Shown: positions 23,838-33,072 of the stretch, one piece after another | How the letters are laid out: each line of letters begins with the position of its first letter | Numbering within the stretch: position 1 is the first letter of the stretch | Assembly (NCBI GenBank): GCA_033296885.1 | Contig: MU863920.1 | Location: 62,001 to 126,000 of the forward strand | Direction: 5' to 3' | Origin: Triangularia verruculosa | Taxonomy: Eukaryota; Ascomycota; Sordariomycetes; Sordariales; Podosporaceae | Length of the DNA stretch: 64,000 bases | The notes under the pieces: model-generated | What the model saw: the letters and a program-made list of their open reading frames with translations, nothing else | Database searches by the model: none | Told to the model about the DNA's origin: nothing | Made by a program: the position numbers and the translations under genes

Positions 23838-24572
23838 GCTTACACAGAGAGTGGAAGAGCGTGAGCAGAGGTTTGTCACATTTCATGTCTTGGCGCGCGT
23901 GGGGAAGCGTGCTGGTGTCATTACCCACGATCTTGCATTGCAGTATATGCGAGATCTGGAGCTGTAAAATATACTGTAAAGATCAATGTTGTAAACAAGT
24001 TAAACATGAATCAAGAGACTACTCCCTCTTCCATGTGTCAGTGAGTGATAGCCCCACTAACATACCGTCCCTGCAGCTTGTCTACCCCGGTCGGCTAAAC
24101 GGGATGGTTTCCTTGCGCGCGTCATCTCCCCCAGCTCAAAGCGGCTCAGCAACGCAACACCAGCTTCGTGTGGTGCGAGGGTCATCTCCCTCGACATTTC
24201 AACTTCCTATCACGGGTACCTCTCCCAAGCAGCTGCTTCAGATTTTGAGACCTTCACCGAGGAGATTTAACTGACAGAGTCTAGACTATGGCGGCCCTGT
24301 ATCAAGCTTGCTAAGCTCTCCAAGGCCCACCCGAGTCTTACACCCCTCGCCGCTACCCATCTCGTCCCGCTAACGTCCTCGGCGGTCTCCCCCGCAACAC
24401 CGCAACCGGGCAAACACCACAATATTGATCGGACCACCGCTGCACATCTCGACCTTGGACAGGATCGTTGGCGGTACTTTGGGGTGTTTACAAGCTCGAA
24501 ACTCAACAAAAGCCAGCAAATACTAGCTTGATACAAGTGAGCTATCGAGCTAGCTAGGCGCAAAACGATAAG
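23838..24572. other. Intergenic region
   Basis: 3' region of uL10m and promoter/leader of the next gene, C-rich from about 24,060. No gene was recognised. Confidence 0.45.
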
Positions 24573-25309
24573 ATGGACTTCGCACCGTATCAGTCCTCCC
24601 CACCAGAGCACACCCGCTCCCCCTCCAACAGCACCAACGCCGGCTCCCCACGCACCTCCCTCGACAACACTCGTCGGAGCGCATTCTCCCCTTCAAATTA
24701 CCAGCACCGACCACCAGCGAAATCTCCCCCTCCGTTGCAGCACCCCCAGCCGCAGAGAGCATGGAGTGGGGATAATGTAGGACGATACCAGTCCCCACTA
24801 GCAAGCAATGTCTGGACAAGTGGCGACTCCTACCAGAACGACACCGGTGCTGGGAACGGGGGGTCAGGAATGGGGGATTACTTCAGCAGTCTGGGCGCAA
24901 GGGAGGGGATGATCTCGGAGTTTGACACGAGCTTGGGGTTGAGGCTGGATTACGAGGCTTGCCTGGCGTATCTGGCGTTCCCGCCGATAGGGGGGATATT
25001 GCTGCTGATCTTGGAGAGGAAGAGTGATTATGTGAGGTTTCATGCGTGGCAGTCGAGCTTGCTGTTTACGGGGCTGTTTGTGCTGCATTTGTTGTTTAGC
25101 TGGTCGAGCTTTTTGAGCTGGGTGATGTTTTTGGGGGATTTGGTGCTGATTGGGTGGTTGGCGTTGAATGCGTATCGGGATGCTGATACGCTGGACAGGT
25201 AGGTTTTTGAATCTGGTGTGTTTGAGGGAAGGGCGTGGCTAACGATGAGAATAGGTATGAGGTGCCTATTGTTGGACGGATAGCGAGTAGGATTCTGGAC
25301 GATGAGTGA
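24573..25309 (+). CDS. Small multi-pass membrane protein, DUF4870/UPF0132-like
   Basis: Predicted 226 aa from exons 24573-25198 and 25255-25309; the 56-nt intron ends AATAG and the join reads DTLDR-YEVPIVGR. The N-terminal 115 residues are Ser/Pro/Asn-rich and probably cytosolic and disordered. Three hydrophobic helices follow: about 131-150 (ending in the short basic loop LERKSDYVRFHAWQS), about 160-178, and about 181-197. The loop with RFHAWQS between the first two helices is the feature that resembles the DUF4870/UPF0132 family. Function is unknown. The protein ends in a short charged tail. Confidence 0.75.
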
Positions 25310-25996
25310 TGGAGGTATGACAGGCGCTAGGTAGGAGAGCTAAGCAATGACACCAGGCAGGTAGGGACATGGAGTTTTGCGCGGCGCTATTATGGAGTTT
25401 TGGGAGTGAGGAAGTTCTATCGGGGTATGATGTTCATTTCTTGTTTGGTTCTCAGTCTTATGTTTTTGGGAGGCGTGTGTTTCAACCATTTATGGTGCGA
25501 GGAGGGTGTTATTCAGGTTACCATTTCGGGCGTATATGACTGGGAAGAGCCTTGCAGATGGCGGTGTAATGCGGTCCGCTTCCAACACATGCAAGACTAC
25601 AATGGAATTATTGAAATTCTTGCATCAAAGACTCGTTACTGCCAACCGGGACTCTGTGATATCCTCAGCCTTACATACTTCCAGGAAGCTGGTGTTAGTC
25701 AGCGATCCCTGGGTTGCGGTTGGCCCCTTCGCATGGTGGGTCCCGCCGCCTTGCTGGTTACGTCGCGCTTTTGCCTGCTGCAGCCCAGCTCCCGGGCTAT
25801 TCGAATGAGCTCTGTGCTTCCACCACCATTTCCAATCACCAACAACTCCAATCACCACCGAGACTACGGCAGCTTCCACAGACTCAAAGCTTGACGGAAA
25901 TACCTCACCTTGCTGTCGCGCATTCATCTGGATTCCGAATATTAACACCCCTTCTCCCTTTTCATCGACACCCCGCCTCAGTCGCTACCCAGCACC
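25310..25996. other. Intergenic region before RPT5
   Basis: 687 bp. A 164-codon frame at 25,400-25,894 starts with a non-ATG codon and has no family resemblance, so it was not called. The last 100 bp are C/T-rich, as in a leader. Confidence 0.45.
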
Positions 25997-27559
25997 ATGT
26001 CTACGCTCGAGGACCTCGCTGGTCTGACCCGCCGCGATGATGACGACAAGAAGAAGGATGACAAGAAGGACGACAAGAACAAGAGCTCAGGAGATGCCGA
26101 TGCCGAGATGAAGGACGCCGAGCCTGAGGAGGATGTGTTGGACGAGGAGATCCTGTCCCTCGGCACAGAGGACATCAACACTCGCCGCCGACTTCTCGAT
26201 AATGACGCCAGAATCATGAGAAGCGAGTACCAACGGTTAACGCACGAGAAGCAGACCATGCTGGAGAAGATCAAGGAGAACAAGGAGAAGATTGATAACA
26301 ACAGGTAAGGAATGCGATGGACAAGCCTCTTGCCCCTCGTTGCGTTGCTGACCTGTTTACTCTGCGCTGTAGACAACTGCCCTATCTCGTTGGCAATGTT
26401 GTTGAGCTGTTAGACCTCGATCCCACTGCCGAGTCATCGGAAGAAGGCGCCAACATCGATCTGGATGCCACTCGCGTTGGCAAGTCTGCTGTGATTAAGA
26501 CATCGACTAGGCAAACGATCTTCCTTCCCCTCATCGGCCTTGTCGACCCAGAGAAGCTCCAGCCCTCCGATCTTATTGGCGTGAATAAGGATTCATATCT
26601 CATTCTCGATACCCTGCCGGCCGAATATGACAGTAGAGTCAAGGCGATGGAGGTTGACGAGAAGCCCACGGAGAAGTACAGCGATGTTGGTGGTCTGGAC
26701 AAGCAGATTGATGAGATTATCGAGGCCATTGTGTGGCCAATGAAGGAGGCTGAGAGGTTCAAGAAGATCGGCATCAAGGCTCCAAAGGGTATGTTTTGCT
26801 GTCTTACCTGGCTGCCGGTTCATGCGTACTGACTTGCCTCACAGGGTGCTTGATGTATGGTCCTCCAGGTACTGGCAAGACGCTGCTGGCCAGAGCATGC
26901 GCCGCGCAGACGGATGCCACTTTCCTGAAGCTCGCCGGGCCACAGTTGGTACAAATGTTCATTGGTGATGGTGCCAAGCTCGTGAGAGACTGCTTCGCCT
27001 TGGCAAAGGAGAAGGCCCCTGCGATTATTTTTATCGATGAGTTGGATGCCATCGGCACCAAGCGTTTCGACAGCGAAAAGAGCGGTGATCGTGAAGTGCA
27101 GCGAACCATGTTGGAACTCCTCAACCAGCTGGACGGTTTCGCGTCGGACGACCGCATCAAGGTTATTGCCGCCACAAACAGAGTGGACGTTCTTGACCCT
27201 GCGCTTCTGCGTTCCGGTCGTCTCGATCGCAAGATCGAGTTCCCTTACCCTAACGAGGAGGCTCGTGCTCAGATTCTCAAGATCCACTCCCGCAAGATGA
27301 AGGTTGATGAGAATGTCAACTGGGGCGAGTTGGCACGCAGCACAGACGAGTTTGGCGGTGCCATGCTCAAGGCTGTCTGCGTTGAAGCTGGTATGATTGC
27401 GCTGCGGATGGGCAAAAACAAGATTGGGCATGAGCACTACGTGGACGCCATTGCTGAAGTACAGTCCAAGAAGAAAGATGTGAGTAACCCCCTGTTTGGC
27501 CTCTGCCATCTGACTTGGATGCTGACTATCACACTCAGACCGTCAACTTTTATGCGTAA
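25997..27559 (+). CDS. RPT5: 26S proteasome regulatory ATPase subunit 6A
   Basis: Predicted 459 aa from exons 25997-26304, 26373-26788, 26845-27479 and 27539-27559. The last exon is only 21 nt and supplies TVNFYA, restoring the conserved C-terminal docking tail (HbYX type) that opens the 20S gate. Order: Asp/Lys-rich N-terminus, coiled coil (about 55-100), OB domain, then the AAA module with Walker A GPPGTGKT, Walker [10 protein letters not shown] and second region of homology [21 protein letters not shown]. It is one of six ATPases of the 19S base that unfold ubiquitylated substrates. Introns are 56-68 nt. Confidence 0.96.
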
Positions 27560-28718
27560 TCTTGTTTTTTAGTTTGGTTTTGTGTTCAAGCGGGGAGCGG
27601 AGGATGCAATGGCAATGACACTGGATCCCTGGGGGCGCATCATAGAGTTGGGTGTGCCGCGGTATCATAGAAGAAGCGGCGGAAGCCGGTCGTTGTGTAA
27701 TACTATCAAACAAAGCGACTGTGTATGATGAAGCAATGCCGCCTGTGTTCTGTGCTGGTGTATGCCTCCTTTGGTGTTCTGATATGACGAGGTGATGACT
27801 CGGGTTGACAGGACAGGTACTGATCTTGATGTACAAATGATATCGTCTTTCTGGGACTGTGTTTCTTGCATTTTGCTGCCTTCTTCTAGACGACTCACGC
27901 ACTATGTGGCCTATCACACACTACACCGTCTTCACATAGTCATGCAGGTTTGCCAGAGGCAATGTTCGCCATACATGGGTCCCTTTGCTGTTGGTAAAGG
28001 CACCTTGGCGCCCCATGGAACCCTTGGACGATGAATGGAACTATGATTTCCCACTGGTACCCTAAACGCCAGGAGTGCAGGGTTGGGGTTAGAGCAGCCA
28101 AAGTTCAGGTGGGGCGCCAAGGTGCCCGCCTTTACCAACCTCAAAGGGATCTTGCTATGAAGCCACCACAGAACACCACAATTGACAGCTTTAATGTTTT
28201 TTTCCACGTCGACAATCGCTCAGCCTACGATTTCCAATTATAGAACTGCCTTGGCGCAAACCCTTGCCAACCGTCAGCCCATTGTTATTTGGTGCCTCCC
28301 CGATTTTAACTTTATTTTAAGATCACTAGCCAGACTATTCCCACCTGTGTTTATTGCAGCCGGGCCCTTTTAGCGGTCACGTTTTCGGAGTTTTCATGAG
28401 GTCTGTATTCCCTGTGGTTAATCAATCCACAGCCTAGGTCACATTCACACTCTCATCCCGAACGACCATCTTGCGCGGGGGTGGGCTGGTGCGTCTAGCC
28501 CCCCCTGCGCGACGTGGTTTGGAGCACCATCAAAGCTCCCGGGAGTGCGGCCGGTCCGCACGTTGTTCAAACAAATGTACGTATGGTTGTCTTTCTTACC
28601 ATTATGTTCTCTAAATTGGGCTGGCGAAAGAGTGGCTAACGGGAAACAGTAGAACTATGAAATCTCGGTATATAACGTCCAATGTGAGTCTGGAGCCCTA
28701 ATCTCCTCAACTACAAGC
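27560..28718. other. Intergenic region with repeat element; start of the accessory block
   Basis: No gene is supported. It holds a MITE-like inverted repeat (27978-28150), a GC-rich hairpin around 28472-28516 (arms GCGCGGGGG / CCCCCCCTGCGC) and a TATATAAC word near 28670. Confidence 0.5.
27978..28150. mobile_element. MITE-like element with imperfect terminal inverted repeats
   Basis: A left arm at 27978-28014 and a right arm at 28110-28150 are imperfect inverted copies: TCCCTTTG, GTTGGTAAAGGC and ACCTTGGCGCCCCA recur in reverse complement, with a 3-4 nt insertion in the right arm. The 95-bp interior has no coding potential. Total is about 173 bp. TA dinucleotides lie a few bases outside both arms (27972-27973 and 28156-28157), compatible with a Tc1/mariner-type target duplication but not proof. 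There is no transposase in the window. Confidence 0.6.
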
Positions 28719-28793
28719 ATGCCGTCCATGTTGGGAAAACTGCGCGTCTCAGTGGAAGCAACTAACAAAGTTTTGGGCCAGAATGTCACGCCC

Positions 28794-28950
28794 AAAGTCC
28801 CCTTCGATCTGCTCAAAGTCAAGCCCTCTTGCTACAAAACCAAGCGCTCTTGCCCAAAAGTCAAGCCCTCTTGCTGTAAAACCAAGCCCTCTTGCTGCAA
28901 AACCAAGCTCTCTTACCTAGAAGTCAAACCCTCTTGCTCAGAAGTCAACA
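28794..28950. repeat. 21-bp degenerate tandem repeat (about seven copies)
   Basis: The unit resembles AAGCCCTCTTGCTACAAAACC, with copies ending alternately in AAAACC and AAAAGTC/AGAAGTC. Differences among copies are mostly C/T and A/G. The period is divisible by three, so an ATG-initiated frame at 28719 stays open through it. It lies just upstream of the heptad-repeat gene and may be part of its promoter or an older exon. Confidence 0.75.
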
Positions 28951-29124
28951 TCCGTCAGATCCCGTCAGAAGGCTTAAATACCTGCCACCGCCCTTCATTT
29001 ACAACTCAACAGTCTGCTCAACATCTTCTCTTTGGTTCAGTTACCCGACCATCATCATCATCACAGGACCCGCAACAGTCATTATCAGAAGGTCATCTAT
29101 CAAATACGCAAACCGATCTCAGCC

Positions 29125-29601
29125 ATGAATCAGCAGAACATTACCCAGTCGCCCAACCCGGTTCTGGAAGCAATGAATGGACTTCTCGCCGACGTCAGTG
29201 GACTTCTCGCCGACGTCAATGGACTTCTCGCCGACGTCAGTGGACTTCTCGCCGACGTCAATCGACTTCTCGAACTTCTCGCCGACGTCAATGGACTTCT
29301 CGCCGACGTCAGTGGACTTCTCGCCGACGTCAATCGACTTCTCGAACTTCTCGCCGACGTCAATCGACTTCTCGAACTTCTCGCCGACGTCAATGGACTC
29401 CGCGCCGGCATCATTGGCAAGATCAACGACACCATTGGCAAGATCGACGACATCATTGGCAAGCTCGACGACATCATTGGCAAAATCAACAACATCATTG
29501 GCAAGATCGACGACCTCATCATACTGCATCTCTGCAAGCATGCCACCTCCATGCGCGAAGAGACGAAGCGGAGATTGGACAAGGTCGAGCAGGCATGGTA
29601 A
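29125..29601 (+). CDS. Heptad-repeat coiled-coil protein, function unknown
   Basis: 158 aa, single exon, ATG 29125. After a 17-residue lead (MNQQNITQSPNPVLEAM) come six copies of (N/S)GLLADV and three of a nine-residue variant NRLLELLADV-like, then five copies of a second heptad of the type IIGKIDD, then a basic helix (REETKRRLDKVEQAW). The spacing of Leu/Ile/Val predicts a long coiled coil or amphipathic rod. All other frames are also open, because repeat units are multiples of three; this one was chosen because it alone gives a plausible protein, starts at an ATG and follows a TTAAATA word 144 bp upstream. A GTAAGC at the stop could be a donor, but using it also leads to an immediate stop. 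No homologue recognised. Confidence 0.55.
   Translation: MNQQNITQSPNPVLEAMNGLLADVSGLLADVNGLLADVSGLLADVNRLLELLADVNGLLADVSGLLADVNRLLELLADVNRLLELLADVNGLRAGIIGKINDTIGKIDDIIGKLDDIIGKINNIIGKIDDLIILHLCKHATSMREETKRRLDKVEQAW
29176..29525. repeat. Coding minisatellite, 21-bp and 27-bp units
   Basis: At 29176-29400 near-identical units of GGACTTCTCGCCGACGTCA plus AT or GT alternate with 27-bp variants in which a short segment is duplicated. At 29404-29525 a second 21-bp family (ATTGGCAAGATCGACGACATC type) occurs five times. The high identity between units implies recent expansion or gene conversion. Confidence 0.9.
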
Positions 29602-30693
29602 GCCTTATTCACTTTATTAACATACAAGCCCTGTTTATAGATAGATACTAACTGGTGTAGATCAGTCGTTAACTTCATGGTCGCCGTGGGGTTACTTAGT
29701 ATAGTCGACGGGCAAGGGTTGTTGAGCACCGACAGCGTAACGGGTTTAGTTGGAGAAGGCGTTTTATTTTCACGGTTGTATCAGTCAGCGAGCAGGCCTT
29801 GTTTAGTATAAGGACACAGCAATTTGTAGCTGGAGAGTGTCTAGATTGGCCACCAAAACAAAAAGTGTTTATGTTGTTTGCATGTCATCACCGCTGTCTT
29901 TTCCCTCGTGACCATGTTAGACCATCACGCCTCTCATCAGAGGAGTTCCCTTGGCCGTTTATTCCCCCTCAACAACAAATCAGCAACAACAGTCTTCGAA
30001 GCTTGACGAAGCAGGGATACGTCCCTGCTAGCAGATTACGAGGAGGAACAACAAGGTCAGTATCTTGAGTTACTAAGACACGAGTGGGACGTAACTTTCC
30101 CAATATATGTCTTAGTCGCCGTGACACTGGAAGTGGGCGGTCGTTGTAGGGGTGGTAGGACGGGTGGTGGAGGAGATGTGATGATGGGTTTTGTGGTGGG
30201 TGGGAGACGGAGGGGGAAGAAGCTGGAGGGGGAAGAAGCTGGATGGGGAAGGGTGGAAAGGCTGAGTTGTGGTTTGGAAAGGAGCTATGATAGTGGAGAA
30301 ATGAGGCAGGAATGAGGGGCCGTGGTTCTGGTGGAAGGGGTTGTTTGTGATGCACCTAGTGGCGTTGGGTGTGAGAATAGATGGGACGAGTGGTGATGAG
30401 TAGGGGATGGGGTTTGTTGATGTGATGGATGGAGTTAGGGGTGAGATTGTTGACGGGTGGGTGCGTGACTGTTGCGTAGCTTATCTGTTTGGTTTGTTTG
30501 GTGTGATTTGGTTGGAGGGTTGTTTATCTGATCTGGAAGTCATAGACCAGTCTTCCAGCAGGCGTATATTAATGGGTTGTTGGTCAGTTCCCTAGTACAT
30601 GGATTTTTCTGTTCATCATCTTTTACTTCATGACCTGGCCTATGAGCTAGGCCCAACCTCCGCTCTTATCGTTCTTATTTTAATTAGCACCCG
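29602..30693. other. Intergenic region with strong G/T strand bias
   Basis: No gene is called. From about 30,120 to 30,540 the + strand is G- and T-rich with long GGTGG/GGAGG runs, including a tandem GGGGGAAGAAGCTGGA duplication (30,212-30,245). The C-rich minus-strand frame at 29,969-30,355 is a by-product of this composition. Confidence 0.5.
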
Positions 30694-31119
30694 TTAGTTT
30701 AGCAGCCTCTTTCGCGCTAGTTTCGCCTCAGCTTTGAAGCGAGCAGCATTCGATAAACGGAATAATAGTTTCTCTATGGAAAGGATATACCCATCCTTCT
30801 GACGCCTGGGGCATGATTCATCGTTGTGTCCAAAGTTAGAGCACCGGGGATACTTCTGCTCTAGACAATCCTGCTTGAAATGCCCAACCTTGTTGCACTT
30901 CTTGCAAGTGGTCTTTGCTGGGCACTTGCGAGGCTTGTGGTCATGGGGGCGATCGGCAGCCTTACAAGTCATGCATGTCATGCAGATGTTGGATTGACAG
31001 CCTTCCTGGCCACAAGGAAGGATATACCTATCCTTCTGACGCCTGGGGCATGATTCGCCGTTATGTCCAAAGTAAGAGCACCGGGGGCAAACCAGCAGCG
31101 CTCGGGGGCAAGCCAGCAT
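30694..31119 (-). CDS. Zinc-knuckle (CCHC) protein, possibly a fragment
   Basis: 141 aa, ATG at 31119. It has two intact CX2CX3GHX4C zinc knuckles: CPRCSYFGHNGESC near the N-terminus and CKKCNKVGHFKQDC in the middle. A third copy has lost its first cysteine (YPRCSNFGHNDESC). Between them lies a Cys/His-rich linker (CGQEGCQSNICMTCMTC). Copies one and three, with their flanks, are a DNA duplication of about 72 bp. The C-terminus is basic. Upstream in frame is a stop, so this is either a small gene or the remnant of a larger one; CCHC knuckles occur in retroelement Gag proteins and in RNA-binding proteins. It lies 205 bp downstream of the helicase remnant on the same strand. Confidence 0.5.
   Translation of the reverse strand: MLACPRALLVCPRCSYFGHNGESCPRRQKDRYILPCGQEGCQSNICMTCMTCKAADRPHDHKPRKCPAKTTCKKCNKVGHFKQDCLEQKYPRCSNFGHNDESCPRRQKDGYILSIEKLLFRLSNAARFKAEAKLARKRLLN
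30780..31092. repeat. Duplicated 72-bp segment within the zinc-knuckle ORF
   Basis: The segments 30780-30852 and 31018-31092 are nearly identical, running from AAGGATATAC to GAGCACCGGGG. Their differences include C/T changes (CCCATCC/CCTATCC, ATCGTTGTG/GCCGTTATG). They encode knuckles three and one of the adjacent ORF. Confidence 0.8.
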
Positions 31120-31324
31120 CGCTCGCGGGCGCCCGGTATCATCGGCGCGTGCGGACGGGACTCCGGCTTACAAGCGCCTGATCCAGCCCGGCAGCAGCGC
31201 TCGCAGGCGCAAGAGACCGAGGTTAAATGAAAAAGAGTATGCATTGTGTATTGTAAGAACTAAAACCGTCCATGCCCAGCAATTACTATATAAAGCTATT
31301 TACTCTGAGCTCCACTTTCTATCC

Positions 31325-33072
31325 CTACAAGGGAATATACTTGATCGCGTTCAACTTCACGGCGGCGGAATACAGCTCCTGGAGCTTGGTATGATCCCAA
31401 GTGGCCGGGTCGTTAGTACGATGCTTCTCCCTCATGAAAAGGCCTCGGTTCATGAGGAGGACTTCTGCGTGCCGTGATCGCGTCGTGGCAACACATAACC
31501 GCCGAGTGCACTTCAAGAACCCTGCCCCGTCGGTTCTTGTGAAATCAACAATGGACATGTCTGCCGTAAAGCCTTGGGCTGATTCGAGAGTACGTATCTT
31601 GATCATGTTTCGCTCCTTAACGGTCAAGGTTTTATCCTCCAACATTCCACTGACAAGCCTCAAGTATAGTCGGAGCTGGGCGTTGTACGGGGTCAATATC
31701 AGGACAACTTTTGGCTGTCGAGTGAGGCTTTGGAGCTTGTCGTCGCGGACGGCTTGAATGGCCATGTCAAGGGCATATTTGGCGTAGGTAGGATTCTCCC
31801 ATGACGAGTTGACGAGGACCTGTTTGGCGCCCTGCATCTCGATAACGATGCGCTGACAGGTCAGGTAGAGGTTCGAATTCGCCGGGGGAATGTTGTCGTT
31901 GCCATAGACTGTGCGGTAGCCGGCATAGAGATGCGCTGTGCCTTCCACCACAAATGCTGAGACGGATCTTCATCGTCATCAATGCGCCTAATACCCGGGA
32001 ACATGATCTCGCACGTCTGTCCTTCCGCTGGCTGCCGGATATCTTCGTCGATGGAGTCCTTGACGAAGACAAGTATCTTGTTGGCGAGGAATGAAACTCT
32101 GACTGCATGACCTTCGAAGTCCTCGTGCGTCAAAAGAAATTCATCATCAACTTCATACTGGGCCGCGGTCAGCCTCGCCATGATTTGATTGGCGGCATAT
32201 TCCTCAGTCGACAGGTAGCAGTCGATGGGCGGGACCAGATGCTGAAAACACTCTTCCGGCATTTCGTCCGGTTTAGGTGCCGTGGCATGGTTAAGTTGGA
32301 GGAGTGTTTCCGACTTCCGAAAGTAGGGAAACAAAGGATGGACCGTCTGGTGGGGATCGACCTCGAGAGGAAATGCATTCTCCAGATCCTTGCAAGCTTT
32401 CTGGATCGTCATGGTACTATAGGGTTGCGGATGGAAAATGATCTCAACCTTGCACGGCTCGAGACAATCTTGCCGCAACTGGACCAACTTGTCGTGGATT
32501 TGCTTGTAAACGATGTTCATCTTCTGCATCACATGATCGTGCACCGAAAGGTGAATGGCGGACTTGGTTTCAACCTCTAAAAAAGCAGCTTCGTGTTGGA
32601 TCGATGTCTCGCCCTCGATAGATTCGTTGAAAATTTTCAATCGCTCCATGTACTCCGTTCGGGCGCCCGTGGACAACAGACCACATTTGACGGATTTGAA
32701 TGCGGGGCCCTTTAGGGTGATGATTCCAATGACGTCGCCGTTGCCGCGATGGCAAAGCTGGATCTCCAACTTGCAATGCTGGCATGGGATAAATGAAAGG
32801 CGGGTCTTCGCGATCAGGTCGTCTTTCGGCAGTTTGGGGTTGCACAGCTGGGCGACCGATTCGACGTCAATGTTTTCGATAACCAAGGGAATACCATTGA
32901 GAGCCACAAAACAATCCTACTGTTCGGTGGTTCTGGGATGGATGGCCCTGAGCTGAAGAATAAGTGTTAGTGATGGTCAATGAACAACCAATGTTAAACA
33001 TACCTCGATGTTGGCAGGAGCATTGCTCGAACTGGCCTCGGGAGCGCCACCCCAATCACTGTTGGCAGACAT
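31325..33072 (-). pseudogene. UPF1-like SF1 helicase locus lacking the first RecA domain
   Basis: The N-terminal region (32916 down to about 31995) has a Cys-containing segment and a pre-helicase domain of the type found before fungal SF1 helicases. The C-terminal region (about 31956-31325) is RecA2-like: PPANSNLYLTC, ILTPYNAQLR (motif IV area), RTLESAQGFTADMSIVDFTR (motif V) and CTRRLCVATTRSRHAEVLL (motif VI). The Walker A and B motifs and the whole RecA1 domain are missing. The two parts are in different frames; only a 38-nt gt..ag segment (31994-31957) would join them. A 23-residue first exon (33072-33004) precedes an intron. If it ends at the first AG (32953) a TAG stop follows at 32919-32917; ending at that TAG keeps the frame open. 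It is most likely a decayed gene, though a truncated expressed protein is possible. Confidence 0.6.

Noticed and set aside
25400..25894. 164-codon frame between the membrane protein and RPT5 genes
   Set aside because: It starts at a non-ATG codon, with mixed hydrophobic and Cys content and no family resemblance; it overlaps the presumed RPT5 promoter.
29177..29525. CRISPR-like array
   Set aside because: The repeats are contiguous with no unique spacers, are coding, and lie in a fungal genome.
29119..29541. Minus-strand frame through the minisatellite (Val/Asp/Lys repeats)
   Set aside because: It is open only because the repeat units are multiples of three; the plus-strand frame has a proper ATG and upstream elements.
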